Shown piece after piece: positions 63,041 through 64,000 of a stretch of 64,000 bases of DNA (position 1 is its first letter; the number at the start of each line of letters is the position of its first letter). The notes beneath the pieces were generated by a model, which made no database searches, was not told where the DNA came from, and worked only from the letters and a program-made list of their open reading frames with translations. The translations under genes and the position numbers were made by a program. The stretch is from Caballeronia cordobensis (lineage in GTDB: Bacteria > Pseudomonadota > Gammaproteobacteria > Burkholderiales > Burkholderiaceae), in contig NZ_FCNY02000012.1 of NCBI RefSeq assembly GCF_001544575.2, positions 1 to 64,000 on the forward strand, written 5' to 3'.

Positions 63041-64000
63041 ATGCACCTCCAAGACCCAACCCTCCTGCGCCACGAAGCCTACATCGCCGGCGAATGGCAA
63101 CAATCCAGCGACGGAAAAACCTTCGCCATCACGAACCCGGCCACCGGCGAATCGCTAGGCACCGTCCCCCTCATGGGCGCAAGCGAAACAAAACGCGCGA
63201 TCGAAGCCGCCAACGCCGCCTGGCCCGCCTGGCGCAAGAAAACGGCAAAGGAACGCGCCATCATCCTGCGCCGTTGGTTCGACCTGATGACGGAAAACGC
63301 CGACGATCTCGCGCTCATCCTCACCACCGAACAAGGCAAGCCGCTCGCCGAAGCAAAGGGCGAAATCGCCTACGCGGCATCGTTCATCGAATGGTTCGCG
63401 GAGGAAGGCAAGCGCGTCGCCGGCGATACCCTCGCGTCGCCCGCCGCCGACAAGCGCATCGTCGTGACGAAGGAGCCGATCGGCGTCTGTGCCGCCATCA
63501 CGCCGTGGAACTTCCCCGCCGCGATGATCACGCGCAAGGTCGGACCCGCGCTCGCGGCCGGCTGCCCGATCGTCGTGAAGCCCGCCGAAGCAACACCCTT
63601 TTCCGCGCTCGCGCTCGCCGTGCTCGCGGAACGCGCCGGCATTCCGAAAGGCGTGCTCAGCATCGTAACCGGCGACCCGAAAGCGATCGGCGGCGAAATG
63701 ACGAGCAATCCGATCGTGCGCAAGCTGTCGTTCACCGGCTCGACCGCGGTCGGCCGCCTGCTGATGGCGCAAAGCGCGCCGACGGTCAAGAAGGTGACGC
63801 TGGAACTCGGCGGCAACGCACCGTTCATCGTGTTCGACGACGCCGATCTCGACGCCGCCGTGGAAGGCGCGATCGCGTCGAAATATCGCAACAGCGGCCA
63901 GACCTGCGTCTGCACGAACCGCTTCTTCGTGCACGAGCGCGTCTACGATGCTTTCGCGCAAAAGATGGCGGCGGCGGTCAAAGGGCTCAAGGTCGGGCGC
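63041..64000 (+). CDS. gabD: Succinate-semialdehyde dehydrogenase, N-terminal 320 residues (cut by window edge)
   Basis: The frame is open to the right edge. It shows ALDH motifs ITPWNFPAAMITRKVGPALA, FTGSTAVGRLL, the general base in LELGGNAPFIVFDDADLD and the nucleophile in SGQTCVCTNRF. The double Cys around the nucleophile (TCVC) is typical of GabD. It oxidises succinic semialdehyde to succinate, completing GABA breakdown begun by GabT. AAAAGG lies 7 nt before ATG 63041. It is separated from gabT by 675 bp containing repeat copy C. Confidence 0.92.
   Translation, partial: MHLQDPTLLRHEAYIAGEWQQSSDGKTFAITNPATGESLGTVPLMGASETKRAIEAANAAWPAWRKKTAKERAIILRRWFDLMTENADDLALILTTEQGKPLAEAKGEIAYAASFIEWFAEEGKRVAGDTLASPAADKRIVVTKEPIGVCAAITPWNFPAAMITRKVGPALAAGCPIVVKPAEATPFSALALAVLAERAGIPKGVLSIVTGDPKAIGGEMTSNPIVRKLSFTGSTAVGRLLMAQSAPTVKKVTLELGGNAPFIVFDDADLDAAVEGAIASKYRNSGQTCVCTNRFFVHERVYDAFAQKMAAAVKGLKVGR

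Overview
The window looks like a chromosomal segment of a high-GC betaproteobacterium of the Burkholderiaceae, most likely the Paraburkholderia/Caballeronia branch. The support is the strong G/C third-position bias, a Burkholderia-type trimeric porin, the liu, phnSTUV, gabT/gabD-with-MocR and paoABC-type clusters, and a dispersed inverted-arm repeat family. It is mostly metabolic and housekeeping-like. I see no phage, conjugation genes, transposase, CRISPR array, rRNA or tRNA.

Layout. 0-2 kb: the end of a 2-methylcitrate dehydratase gene, an AI-2E type permease and an OmpA-family lipoprotein. 2-7.8 kb: a leucine/isovalerate catabolic operon (isovaleryl-CoA dehydrogenase, methylcrotonyl-CoA carboxylase beta and alpha) with a divergent TetR regulator. 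7.8-15.4 kb: a ferritin-like diiron protein, an aldehyde dehydrogenase, a TetR/DHA2 efflux pair with a readable promoter-operator, an amino-acid binding protein, an AstE-like deacylase and an NTF2-like protein. 15.7-20.3 kb: a porin, then aspartate 4-decarboxylase plus the aspartate:alanine antiporter. 20.6-24 kb: an ArsR/old-yellow-enzyme operon with a perfect 20-bp palindrome, a DUF6152/DUF6644-like pair and two small proteins. 24-30.6 kb: glycogen phosphorylase and the 2-aminoethylphosphonate importer phnSTUV.

30.7-40.5 kb: repeat copy A, small genes, an L,D-transpeptidase, an RRM-like protein with a coupled 36-residue membrane peptide, a secreted HNH-like protein, a BvgS/EvgS-type hybrid kinase, a large catalase and repeat copy B. 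40.5-44.6 kb: an S10 carboxypeptidase and an S53 sedolisin, then a GFA protein. 44.6-51.5 kb: a GNAT-like/isochorismatase pair and a molybdenum aldehyde oxidoreductase (PaoABC) with a MocA-like nucleotidyltransferase. 51.6-56.5 kb: a small ORF plus DUF2335 pair, a glycosyltransferase, an SOS-box-controlled DUF4130-UdgX fusion and several small or partial genes. 56.6-64 kb: a chemoreceptor, an M20 amidohydrolase, and a MocR regulator divergent from gabT, with repeat copy C separating gabT from gabD at the window edge.

The most unusual feature is the repeat family (copies A, B and C, 567-608 bp). Each copy has about 210-bp inverted arms around a shared centre. The centre is flipped in copy C. 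Every arm carries a 14-bp stem, which in one arm differs by paired substitutions on both strands. Five of six arms open with a Shine-Dalgarno-like purine tract and a small ATG reading frame. The clearest regulatory result is a consensus LexA box 21 bp upstream of the UdgX-fusion gene.
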